The position numbers and the translations under genes were made by a program. Of a stretch of DNA of 64,000 nucleotides, positions 24,301 through 33,223 are shown in pieces. The notes under the pieces are model-generated. The model was not told the origin of the DNA, did no database searches, and was given only the letters and a program-made list of their open reading frames with translations. Source of the stretch: Cloeon dipterum (lineage: Eukaryota; Arthropoda; Insecta; Ephemeroptera; Baetidae); contig NC_088786.1 in assembly GCF_949628265.1 (NCBI RefSeq), positions 14,322,001-14,386,000 of the forward strand, written 5' to 3'. Within the stretch, counting starts at the first letter, position 1. Every line of letters starts with the position of its first letter.

Positions 24301-24656
24301 CGAGAGTCAGTTTGTGCTTCTCGGCCCAGATGCTCTTTTGCCTCCTAGATCTGACACAAAGAGCCTTGATGAATTCTTCAGCAATTTGCCAAAGATTGAG
24401 TCTGAATACGCTAAAAGAGCTCATAATGAGCAAAAAGCTCAAAAAAAGGCTGGCAGATTAAATTACTGGATTAAGTCAAAGAAACAATTACATCAGTAAG
24501 TAACTTTATGCTAAATTCTGACATAACCTGTATGATTATGTTTATTTTTGCAGAATTTACACTGATTTCTGCAAGGAACATGGTTATGTTCAGTTTGGAA
24601 GGACGAAATTCGTTGAAGAGATGAAAAAAAGAGGCGTGGAACTAATCAGTTTCTAG
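21377..24656 (+). CDS. two-copy Cys/His-domain protein, probably transposon-derived (594 aa)
   Basis: Product not recognised. Nine exons join in frame: 21377-21421, 21645-21705, 21772-21894, 22084-22185, 22245-22802, 22848-22940, 23004-23069, 23862-24495 and 24554-24656 (1785 bases). After an acidic low-complexity N-terminus, a basic plus Cys/His domain occurs twice (about residues 111-249 and 350-487). Both copies share KQSRR, GRPYEG, GADGKRV, HPP followed by ECKEFAD, KQIEFV, HRVC, and LFASC followed by GQSVRT and RRW. A 100-residue acidic linker separates them. The tail (YTDFCKEHGYVQFGRTKF, then EEMKKRG) looks like the winged-helix segment at the C-termini of phage/plasmid D5-like primases. 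A Cys-rich domain of this sort precedes many transposase-derived insect proteins (inference). The first exon and its GTGCGC donor are the weakest parts. One intron is only 45 bases. Confidence 0.72.
23447..23734. mobile_element. 288-bp TIR element in intron between the two domain copies
   Basis: Ends AGAGGTCTCAGCCA (23447-23460) and its exact reverse complement (23721-23734) bound a 288-bp unit. Subterminal GGCTGGC-type motifs occur near both ends. No ORF is present. It sits in the largest intron of the duplicated-domain gene, directly before the exon carrying the second domain. No clear target-site duplication was found. Confidence 0.65.
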
Positions 24657-26120
24657 GCTGGAAGTCAAAAGTGGTATGATATAATATATCCTTCACTTCA
24701 TGATATTAATTTATTTTACCATTATTAAATTGTATGCATTATTTTTGCAGGCAGGCCTGAAGTTAAAGTACAAAGGAAAATTAATTTGCTGCTCACGCAA
24801 CTGTGAATGAAATGAGGGAAATGATGACTAGAACTTTGTCGTTGATTGCACCTACTGCGGTATAAATTAGTTAATTTCATTAATAAATAATGACAAAACA
24901 GCTATTTCGTAAGTTGTTTTCCGTTACAAGCTCAATATTAAAATGAGCTGATATTCTGAACAATGCAAAATTACTCAAATGCCTCATACGTTCTGCTCGT
25001 TGGTAATCAATAAAAGCTTATTGCACCATCTTTATACATATATCACAAGGTATTTCATTTTGAACTCAAAATCCTGTTTGGCAATGTGTGGTTAGATGTG
25101 TAACGCCTAATTGATTGCGCTGGTCCTCATTGTTGACAGCTGCTTGCGGAATAACGCTATATAATTGTAATTGTCACATGGTTAGTCCAATATTTTTTGC
25201 ATGGTCATGAAAATAAGTTAATTTGCGATGCAACTGTACTTTTTCTACATAAAAAGTTTAATAAAGAAAAGTTGATTTTAAATCAATTCAATTCCGCTTA
25301 ACTTTTTAAGTCTCAGTTGTCAGATCATAATTTTTTAATGTAATTATATTATATATTATGCTGAAAGAGCGACAAATACATATAATCAATAGTATTATTA
25401 ACTCGCTTCCATTTCTTCTTAGACAGTTCAATCAGTTTTTACCCTGTTGTACTAAATACCAATAAATAATGATGTTGCGCAGACTGTAAAGGAATAGTTA
25501 AGAAAACTATAGAAGGAATACTTCTGTCTGCAGTTGTAAAATCATTCTATTTATGAAGCAGCATTTTGTTATTTACAGAAAAGTTATTCACGTGAATTTT
25601 TTTCGTGTTCAGTCCAAACTATTTTTAGAAGCAGTAAGCTTATATCCCGCATATCGTTCGTGGTTCGTGCCGCGGCAAATTGGCTCAATCAACCTGTCTT
25701 GGTTGCTGTTGTAGTAAATGGCCCCCAAGGACCTGTTTTACCAACAGTAAAATTGACCCATCTTTAGTTTACTCAATTTTACAGGAGAAATAGATAACTA
25801 ACTTTCTCTGCTAGAATTAAAGGATAATTTTCAAAAAGTATATTTTATGATTCCCAAACTTAAATGAATCATAAATTAATTTTAGTGCAAACATGCCAAA
25901 AAAGGTACCCGTGTAATTTAACTAATTAATAACTTAAGATTCATAAGATAATCTTAATTCATAAGATTTTGATTAGCAAAATTGTCAAAATGCATATTAT
26001 GGAAAGTCTCAACGTATCCTATGAAATAATCTTAAAAATGAAAAATCACAGTGCCTATATATAAAACTTTAAAAAATTACTCTGAAATTACATTTAGCGT
26101 ATTTTAAAAACAAAAATTAA
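24657..26120. other. AT-rich intergenic DNA
   Basis: This includes the 3' flank of the duplicated-domain gene (AATAAA-type signals near 24880-24890). No further gene, RNA or repeat could be supported. Confidence 0.45.
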
Positions 26121-26281
26121 CCAGCCCGTTGGCTTGCATTGTTAAGGCACTCTCAGGAGTGTCAAAGCAATGTGAGGTATTTGAGCAGTTCGGAGATATA
26201 ATACTGGCTACCCAATGTAAGAGATAGCAAAAAGTGGTTAGTTTAGTGACTCGAAATGATCAAATTGCTCAACGGGCTGGG
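26121..26281 (+). mobile_element. possible tRNA-derived SINE head
   Basis: The segment starts CCAGCCCGTTGGCTTGC, followed by ATTGTTAAGG, a layout like the tRNA A box and D arm. A 5-bp stem (CACTC, loop TCAG, GAGTG) sits where an anticodon arm would be. A loose B-box-like GAGGTATTTGAGCAG follows at about 26174. The first 11 bases also recur inverted at 26270-26280 (CAACGGGCTGG), so a small inverted-repeat element is the alternative. Confidence 0.35.
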
Positions 26282-26368
26282 AGGCGCAATTAAATAATGG
26301 AAAAACTGTGCCGCCAAGCACCACACGACTGCCGCGGTTGCATACTCGTTCTCGATCTTCATTTGAAG

Positions 26369-26482
26369 AATTTTTTTTATTTTTTGCTCTTTTTATCCCT
26401 GTCCGAGGACCGGGAAGGGCGCGCACTGCACTAGCACGAATGCTGAAACCCGGGTCCCAATAACACCGCGAACGGATAACAT
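26369..26482 (-). mobile_element. A-tailed retroelement 3' end, copy 1
   Basis: Read on the minus strand, the segment runs from ATGTTATCCGTTCGCGG through a GC-rich body (GGGACCCGGGTTTCAGC) into an A-rich tail GGGATAAAAAGAGCAAAAAA. A near-identical copy lies in opposite orientation at 54316-54423. The shared A-rich 3' end with a different 5' extent is typical of target-primed LINE or SINE insertions. This copy probably extends further 5' (toward about 26660), where a minus-strand open frame of 139 codons runs through the element. Confidence 0.65.
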
Positions 26483-26659
26483 GGGCGCACCAGGCCGCAC
26501 AGGGCAACCCAGCCCACTGAAGGGCCACTTTGCCTCCGCACCGAGGACTGCATTGAAACGCTAGACATTCGTCCCGTGAAGCCAAATCACGCATGCTGGA
26601 AAGGTGCAAACCAGCAAGTAGCGAGTCTTTCTTTAAACAAATGCTCTTTGTCAACATCT

Positions 26660-27357
26660 CTCGTAATGACAGTCAGGAAATAGACATATTGGCTTAACGT
26701 TCCAATTAAGAAATAAAATTATTCAATTTGGTTACTTATGAAGTAGGTGCTAGACTTATAATAAAGAGACATGAGCCCCCCCCCCCCCTCCTTGTGCAAC
26801 ATATTGACATAAAAATTCATTTTCTAATAATCGTGTGATCAATTGAGTGCGGACTTTCACGGTGTCAAGTAGAGCCACGTAAACTTATTACAGGTAGAGT
26901 AATAAACTTGTAAGTAAATTTTGTATTAACCCCGTATTAACTATAGCAATAAGTGCGCCCACCATATTTGAAACCTTTATACTCCTTTACAAATGTATAC
27001 CTTTTGTCATAAATTATAGAGCAAATTATTCATCTAATAACAATTATTGTAAATAATGTATCCATAATATTAAAGAAAAAATTGATTACAAAATAGGAAA
27101 TGTTAAAATTACTATTTTCTATAAATTATTGAATTTATCAAACGATCTTTTGGTGAAAAGAATAGATTTGATTTAAAATTTAATTTCAAGTTTTTTATAT
27201 CATACTCAATTTAAATGATATAATACATTTAAAACGCATAAATAACACCAAACTCTAATAAAATTTATCCTGTTACTGATTAGCTTGAAATGCATTTAAA
27301 ATTTTACCCATTTTTCTTCTCAATTAAATATTAGAGAGACAGAGAGCAACAACAACC
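26660..27357. other. AT-rich spacer before LRR gene
   Basis: This contains a poly-C run at about 26776-26788 and the presumptive promoter of the gene starting at 27358. No gene is recognised. Confidence 0.4.
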
Positions 27358-29336
27358 ATGACTGATGAAATTCTTCTTGACCGAACCAAAAAAAGACTTG
27401 CTGCATTAAAAAAACCAAAATTTTCAAGTTTAAAGGAACTCGCAATTAAAAATTTGGCAGTTAACCTTTCCTATTTCATCAAAAAAACTGGCATCAAGCG
27501 ACAGCTCGCGATTCTTGGTAAGCATCACATGGATTTGTTTTTCATGGTGCGAGTCCAGTGCGTTCTTTTTTAGGCTCAGACTTACGCCAAGAGATTTTGA
27601 ACGAACTTTCAAAATTATCATGCTCAGGGGAAACAGGCGATTCTAAAATGATGGACCTTCTGATTAATATTCTGCCTCATTTGCTCAGCTCAGAGACAAA
27701 AGAATTCCAAACGAAGTGGATTCTCACATTTTGCTCACCAGAGCAACGAAATCCCTATAGAAACTTTGTATGAATGTTGTTTCAATAGCTGTGATAATTT
27801 TTAAACATAATTGTGTTATAAACGCAGATCCTTAACATCGTTGCTGACTGTGCTCCCAACCTCTGTTTCCTGATTATGGAAGGGGAAATTATGCCCGAAG
27901 AAATAAAAATGCCGACTGTGGACGCTATCACTAGAATGAAAAGCCTAACTAGGCTCTCTGCAGGCAATTTAATTTTTCAGTATGCCGATTTGATGGAAAT
28001 GTGCAAGAGTCTCCACCTTTTAGAGTGCCTTCGAGTCAAAATCAAGTTTGACAACATTATTACAGCCACTGTGAACGAGAAAGAGTTAAGAGCAAACCTG
28101 AGAAGCTTGAAAGACTTTCGTTTTTCCATCTTGCCTTCGTTGCAATTTTTGGATGCCTCATCATCACCTATGTTGCCGATAAACAGCAGCTTACTGTTTG
28201 GGAAAATTTGCGCTGAAACCTTACCTAACCTTGAAGATATGAAACTAATAAGCAATAATTCCGACGAAATATTATTTTTGTTTGAAGAAACACAGTTTAA
28301 GTTTGAAAGCAACCTACGGCACCTGGCTGTTTGCCTGTATGATAGTTACGCAAACAAACAACTTGAGCAATTTTGGATGCTCCCTGAAGTTACGAATCTG
28401 ACGGTAAATTGTAGCTATTTCTTTGAACCAACAAACTATATAAAATATCTTTTATATTTTTTCGCACACTGCATCGCATCGCTTTTCTCGATTTCAATAA
28501 ACTTCGAGGCACGATAATTTTACATTATTTAAAACGTTTCTACTTTTTTTGTTTTTAGGTCAACTTTACTAATTTTACTACAAATAGTCTAAAGGAATCA
28601 AGTCCTATGTTTGAATTTACAAAAGTCACTGATCTGCGTTTGGAGGGCATTGATTCAGAAGAAATTCTCCTTTGCTTCTTGAGAAAGTTAGGTGGAAATC
28701 TGCGGACCTTATATGTGGAAGTTTCTATCGTTCTGGGAGACGAATTGCGATTGAGCTTTGCACAAATTTCGAAATTGTGTCCTAAATTGGAGAAACTTGA
28801 ACTGAAGGGACATTTAGATATGATCGACAGTTCCGAACCTTTTCTTCCCTTTGAAAATTTACAAGAATTGCACTGGGAAGTGTCTAAGTGAGTTTTTTAA
28901 TGCCTTTCTTATGATAAAACTATATTTTAATGATTTTATATCCTCTAGAGAAAATGGCATTGCCACCATTCTTCAGTCACCAAATTTGAAGAAGGTCAGT
29001 TTGATGGGTGTCACCAGCATTTCTATTGCATCTATTGATAGAGTTACAACCATTGTGGAGACTAACCGCAACGGACAGTTCTTGAGACATTTAGCTGAAT
29101 TTGAGTTCTCTTGTTTATTGGATGGACATAATATTCATGTATTTCACGCTGTCAGCAGTCTAGTTAAGACCTTTTCGGCGTTCCTGCCTAAATTGGAAAA
29201 TGTTTTCTTGGGTGTAACCTTAGATGGTCTTATTGAGAGTCGCTTGGCGAGGCAATCTGACATTTTCATAATGTTAGGAGATCACAGCCTCATCAATTTC
29301 CTCACTGCGTACAAAGGCGCAGGTTCTAAAAACTAA
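27358..29336 (+). CDS. leucine-rich-repeat protein, lineage-type (548 aa)
   Basis: Specific orthologue not recognised. Exons 27358-27517, 27574-27767, 27828-28403, 28559-28887 and 28949-29336 join in frame (1647 bases). There is no signal peptide or membrane segment, so it is probably cytoplasmic. The N-terminal 60 residues are basic and helical. The rest is a series of irregular LRRs of about 25-30 residues, with strands such as LTRLSAGNL, LEDMKLIS, VTDLRLEGI, LEKLELKG and LKKVSLMGV, as in the ligand arm of F-box/LRR proteins. No clear F-box is seen. Introns are short (56-155 bases). AATAAA lies at 29369. The terminal exon and downstream DNA are duplicated in inverted orientation at 31.15-31.92 kb, which suggests an expanding local family. 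Confidence 0.75.
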
Positions 29337-30095
29337 TTAAGTAGCAATTTAAGAAATACACATTTGTAAATAAAGCACAGAGAGGAGAGGTTCAATTATG
29401 GCCATTTTTTAAATACACACCACATGTAGATCGTTTACAAATAAATATATTTTAAAATAGATATTACGTCTTCTACAAATTTATTATTGAATATGATATC
29501 TCGAACAAAAGCAGTTGCTAAATCCACTACACCTTTAGGAGTGGTCTACACAATCTTGGATCCCCAATTCGAAAATACTTGCCTTTTGTCAGGACAAAGG
29601 AGATGTATGGTTCAAATCTTTTGTTGGACACTGCTTGCAATTTTTTAACTTTTATCTTGTGGACTAATGCCGCGAACAAGAATTGGCTGTAGAATGGAAA
29701 TCAGATCCGTTTTGCCAAACTGACTAGCCAATTACAGCATCCAAGGCTATCACACGCATAGAGCTGAAATAACCAAGAAGTCGAAGTTCGGATTTCCAAC
29801 CTTGTCCTTGCTTGCGCGCTGTAGCGTTCTCCATAATAGTCACATTAAATAAGTGCCTTTTCTAATGTTCTTTGTAGGATATGGGTTTATGTGACCTCCA
29901 ATCTGCGGCCAAGAAGTAACATCTGTTGTCAGTGAATAAATGCAATTTTAAATTATGCTCAAATCAAATACCATATATATTATACTTCAGTCAATCCAGT
30001 TTCGTTTATACCAATATCTTTGATTTCATTTCGCTTTAAAAGGTTTATAAAAACGCTGCCAACGTCCTCATCCTATTTATTGGCAAGGAATTTTT
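29158..30095 (+). repeat. inverted duplication, arm A (LRR gene end plus flank)
   Basis: This arm holds the last about 180 bases of the LRR coding sequence plus about 760 bases of downstream DNA. It matches arm B (31150-31918) on the other strand. Shared blocks include GCACAGAGAGGAGAGGTTC-like sequence, AGGAATTGGCTGTAGAATGG-type sequence and AAAGGTTTATAAAAACGCTG. The arms differ by indels and many substitutions, so the duplication is old. Confidence 0.8.
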
Positions 30096-30269
30096 CTCCA
30101 AAAGTGATATGCTCTAGACACTTAAGTAGACAGCAATCATATTTTAAATTAATACTTGTAAATGCCATTGAAGGCAAAAATCACGTAAGTTTGTCATAAT
30201 ATGTCAATAGAAATTAAATGCAGCTTCCCTGGCGTGTAGCGATCGATATGTTTATTTTTCTCCGTTTTG

Positions 30270-30419
30270 CAGGGGCGGATTTTCAATGCGGGGTAAGCGG
30301 CAATTCTCACGGGCCCATAGGCACCTGGGGGCCTATACTTAGACTTATTGGGCAACTTTTTATTTTAGAACCGCTGCGTGGTTGGGGAGTCATTGTTCGC
30401 ACCGGAAAATCTGCCCCCG
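30270..30419. mobile_element. hAT-like MITE (about 150 bp)
   Basis: The left end is CAGGGGCGGATTTTC and the right end is the reverse complement of CGGGGGCAGATTTTC. CAGGGGCGGAT-type ends are common in hAT families. The 8-bp flanks CCGTTTTG and CCGAACTG could be a decayed 8-bp target duplication. It lies in the spacer between the two duplication arms. Confidence 0.45.
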
Positions 30420-30427
30420 CCGAACTG

Positions 30428-31149
30428 CTACACAGCAATAATGTCCTGCTCAACTATATATAGTTTCGGCTACAAGAAGCCCATGAATTAGGTCAGCAAA
30501 TACGGAAAAATAAACAGCTCGCTTGATTACCGAGGGAGTATGATATTATTTAAAATTTATACTGACAGTTTAACTAATTTGACTTAACACTTTTTATGCG
30601 CCTCAAAGTTTTCTTTTTCTTTATGTTTCCAAAGAGTATAGCGGAATAAATTTAACCACGTAGAATTACGAAGCTGCTTGTAGACATATTACACTACAAC
30701 CGCTGACCACTTCCAGCAAAATCTTGGCTCTTTCGAGTGAGGAATGACATGAGTAGACCTTTTACATCATGCTTGCTATATATGTACCCATCGTGTGTTT
30801 TGTCCTTGGTTGAAGTAGACTATTCTCTTGGTGCACCGAAATTAATATTGTCATGGAATCAGCCATCAAAACCTAATTTTGGATTAACCCACCTGAACGT
30901 GAGAACAGAGTAATTGAGAGCATTTTGCACTGTAACATTAGTGAAAACCTAAGTTCAACGCAGGTAGGCGCCGGGGAGTCAATTTTAAAATATCTCTCCT
31001 TTTTTCTGCACTCTCGCTCTCGCTGTTACTGCATGCACTTTCTCACTTGTTGCGCGGCGCATTATCAATATCATAAAAAAGCTACAAAAAGTGAGGGATA
31101 TAATCACAGATAATATATTTTAAATACCACAAATCGTTATTGTAACATG
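30428..31149. other. spacer between duplication arms
   Basis: No gene is seen. A short CT-rich run (about 31010-31022) and generic AT-rich DNA are present. Confidence 0.4.
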
Positions 31150-31918
31150 ACTTTTTGGGGGAAACTCCTTGCCAATAAAAATAGGATAAGAACGCTGGCA
31201 GCGTTTTTATAAACCTTTTGTTTAGAGCAAAATGAAATCAACGATCGAACGAACTACCCGCGTATAAGGTATTGGATTTGTGCATACTATAACAATGACA
31301 ACAGATGTTATTTCTTGGCCGCAGATTGAGGTCACACAAACCCACTTCCTACAAGCAAGGACATGGTTGGAAATCCGAACTTTGACTTTTTGATTATTTC
31401 GGGTCTGGGGCGTGATAACCTTGAATGGCTCGTCTGTTGGCAAAATGGATCTAATTTCCATTCTACAGCCAATTCCTGATCGAGGCATTGGGCAACAAGA
31501 TGAAAAACTTACAAAATTGTAAGCAGCCCAATAAGATTTGAACCACGTCTCCTTTGTCTTTACAAAAAGCAAGTATTTTCCAATTGAGGACCCAAGATTT
31601 GTAGGAACATTAATTGTATAAAATGTCATATCTATTTTAGAATACATTTATTTGTCAAAGATCAACATGTATTTAAAAAATGACCTTAATTGAACCTCTC
31701 CTCTCTGCACAGTCCTTTACAAATGTATATTTCTTGAATTGATACTTAATTAGTTTTTAGAGCCTGCGCCTTGTACGCAGAGAGGCTGAGATCTTCTAAC
31801 ACTATGAAAATGTCAGATTGCCTCGCCAAACAACTCTCAATAAGACCATCTAAGGTTACACCAAAGAAAACATTTTTCAATTTATTAGGCAGGAACGCCG
31901 AAAAGACCCAAACTAGAC
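31150..31918 (-). repeat. inverted duplication, arm B
   Basis: This is the reverse-oriented counterpart of 29158-30095. A 141-codon open frame (31647-31222, minus) runs through the non-LRR part, whereas arm A is interrupted by stops there. The pattern KYLLFVKTKETWFKSYW in that frame faintly recalls the N-terminus of insect C-type lectin domains, but no complete domain is visible. Arm B lacks about 65 bases found in arm A. Confidence 0.75.
31750..31908 (-). pseudogene. degenerate copy of LRR gene terminal exon
   Basis: On the minus strand this matches the last about 160 coding bases of the LRR gene at 27358-29336, through the stop codon. Differences include an in-frame TAA created by a 3-base gain near the start of the fragment and a deletion before the final GTACAA motif. 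The AATAAA signal of the parent is also destroyed. No upstream exons are present in the adjoining sequence. Confidence 0.75.
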
Positions 31919-32035
31919 CCAAAAAAGGAGGGTATTTCGTGTAAATTAAAATTTTTGATAAAGAGCAACCACATGAAGTTTGATGGATTTTTTTTAATGC
32001 AAGTAAAATTCAATTTACAACCATCTAGAGAGGCA

Positions 32036-32266
32036 TCAAGTAGAACTCAAAACCTTTCTGCACTTCTCACTGCGCTGGTCAAAAATTTGTCCTTTAGGAC
32101 AGAACGGGCGATCAACTGCGGGATACACTGCTCTCAATTCACCTTCTCGTCTTCGGGGTGCTTCAACGATTTCTTCAACAGGGACCCGACCTTCCGAATC
32201 ACTTGAAGCATACACGAATGCATATGCCACGATAACAATTAACAAGATAGAAACAAGCTTGCACAT
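32036..32266 (-). CDS. small secreted peptide precursor (76 aa)
   Basis: Gene not named. The single exon starts at ATG 32266. Residues 1-21 form a clear signal peptide (MCKLVSILLIVIVAYAFVYA). An acidic/basic propeptide-like stretch follows (EEIVEAPRRREGEL), and the C-terminus carries a two-cysteine motif (FCPKGQIFD, then EKCRKV). The C-P-x-G-x3-D-x-n-C-R pattern is seen in small secreted insect peptides, some immune-induced. RRR could be a processing site. A TATATAAAG box lies about 55-63 bases upstream of the ATG on the same strand. The open frame extends upstream of this Met, but the signal peptide and TATA box favour this start. Confidence 0.7.
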   Translation of the reverse strand: MCKLVSILLIVIVAYAFVYASSDSEGRVPVEEIVEAPRRREGELRAVYPAVDRPFCPKGQIFDQRSEKCRKVLSST

Positions 32267-32320
32267 CTTATCTTGACGCCTTTTACTGACATTTGTGGTA
32301 AAACCCGCGCTGACCGCTGC

Positions 32321-32329
32321 CTTTATATA
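32321..32329 (-). promoter_or_regulatory. TATA box of the small secreted peptide gene
   Basis: The minus strand reads TATATAAAG at the usual distance for a short 5' UTR before the ATG at 32266. Confidence 0.55.
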
Positions 32330-32529
32330 ACACTCCCTAAACCACAGGTTGGTAATGAAATTGTTTTGAACATATTTCGTATTAACCACAGGGAAAATTA
32401 TTTTAACGTATATAAGTACAAAGATAAAAAAGAAATGTGAAAACAAAAATGTTTTCTCTATTCGTCGCTCGTCGCCATTTATGTTGATCTCAAATAAAGG
32501 TTTTGAAAAATGCAATAATGTGTTCATAT

Positions 32530-33096
32530 AATTGTACCTCTCTTTTTAGAAAATTATAAATTTAATGTGTGATATAATTTAACAACCTTAAGTTTTTTTT
32601 ATAGTAAATGAAAGTTCACAACTCTTTTTAAAGAATGGTTAACATCCCACAATTAATTGGTTTAAGTTCACGGGTGGTTTAATTTTATGCGTTTCAGTTA
32701 CTGTGAGTATGAACAGTGAGCATTTTATTTGCATCATTTGCGTCTGTATGAATATTTTTTCCTGCTTATTATGTTGAACACACCAAAGTCTAAATCGCGT
32801 CTCACTCTGGTGGGCACCACCCTCTCACGCTGCGCAGGCAAACTATATTCAGCGCTGGCGCCGTTGCCGCCTCCGAGGGCCAGTCGATTTTGCCGTGTCG
32901 GCCGATCTGGACGTGCTCGGCACGAGCTCTCTCGGGCACTCACTAACTCAACCCCCTCCGGCTACCGTACCTCCTCAGGACGTAAGAGTGCCGATGGCGC
33001 CGAAGGTCGCGGACTAACAATCCACCAGTGCGTCGGTCCATAGAGTTTTGAAGTGGCCCTTTTGTTGAGTGGAGCGAATCAGCTGCTGCAGCAACA
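32530..33096. other. upstream region and probable promoter of the 33.1-kb gene
   Basis: AT-rich DNA gives way at about 32780 to a GC- and CpG-rich block that runs to the start codon at 33097. This is likely a TATA-less promoter and 5' UTR. Open frames on both strands within it look like by-products of base composition. Confidence 0.45.
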
Positions 33097-33223
33097 ATGT
33101 TGTTCAAGTCGGCCGCGGTGCTCGTGGCCTACCTGAGCGCACTCGCCGCCCTGAGTTCCAGCGCCGCCTACCTGGAGGAGGCAACTTCCGCGCCCAAGCT
33201 GCAATTCGAGGCCGCCTTTCAAG
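33097..33223 (+). CDS. first coding exon of a secreted or membrane protein (partial)
   Basis: Gene not recognised. The ATG follows a GC-rich leader and opens a strong signal peptide (MLFKSAAVLVAYLSALAALS, then SSAAYLEE). The mature start continues EEATSAPKLQFEAAFQ. The exon ends at 33223 with a GTAGGT donor in codon phase 1 (42 codons plus one base). The frame read past the donor stops within about 35 codons, as expected for an intron. No exon starting in the matching phase could be supported in the remaining 30.8 kb, so the first intron is either very long or continues beyond the window. Large first introns are typical of developmentally regulated insect genes. Confidence 0.65.

Noticed and set aside
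26238-26657. 139-codon minus-strand open frame as a host gene
   Set aside because: It runs through the A-tailed retroelement copy and shares sequence with 54.3 kb. It may be the tail of a LINE ORF but no diagnostic motif is visible.
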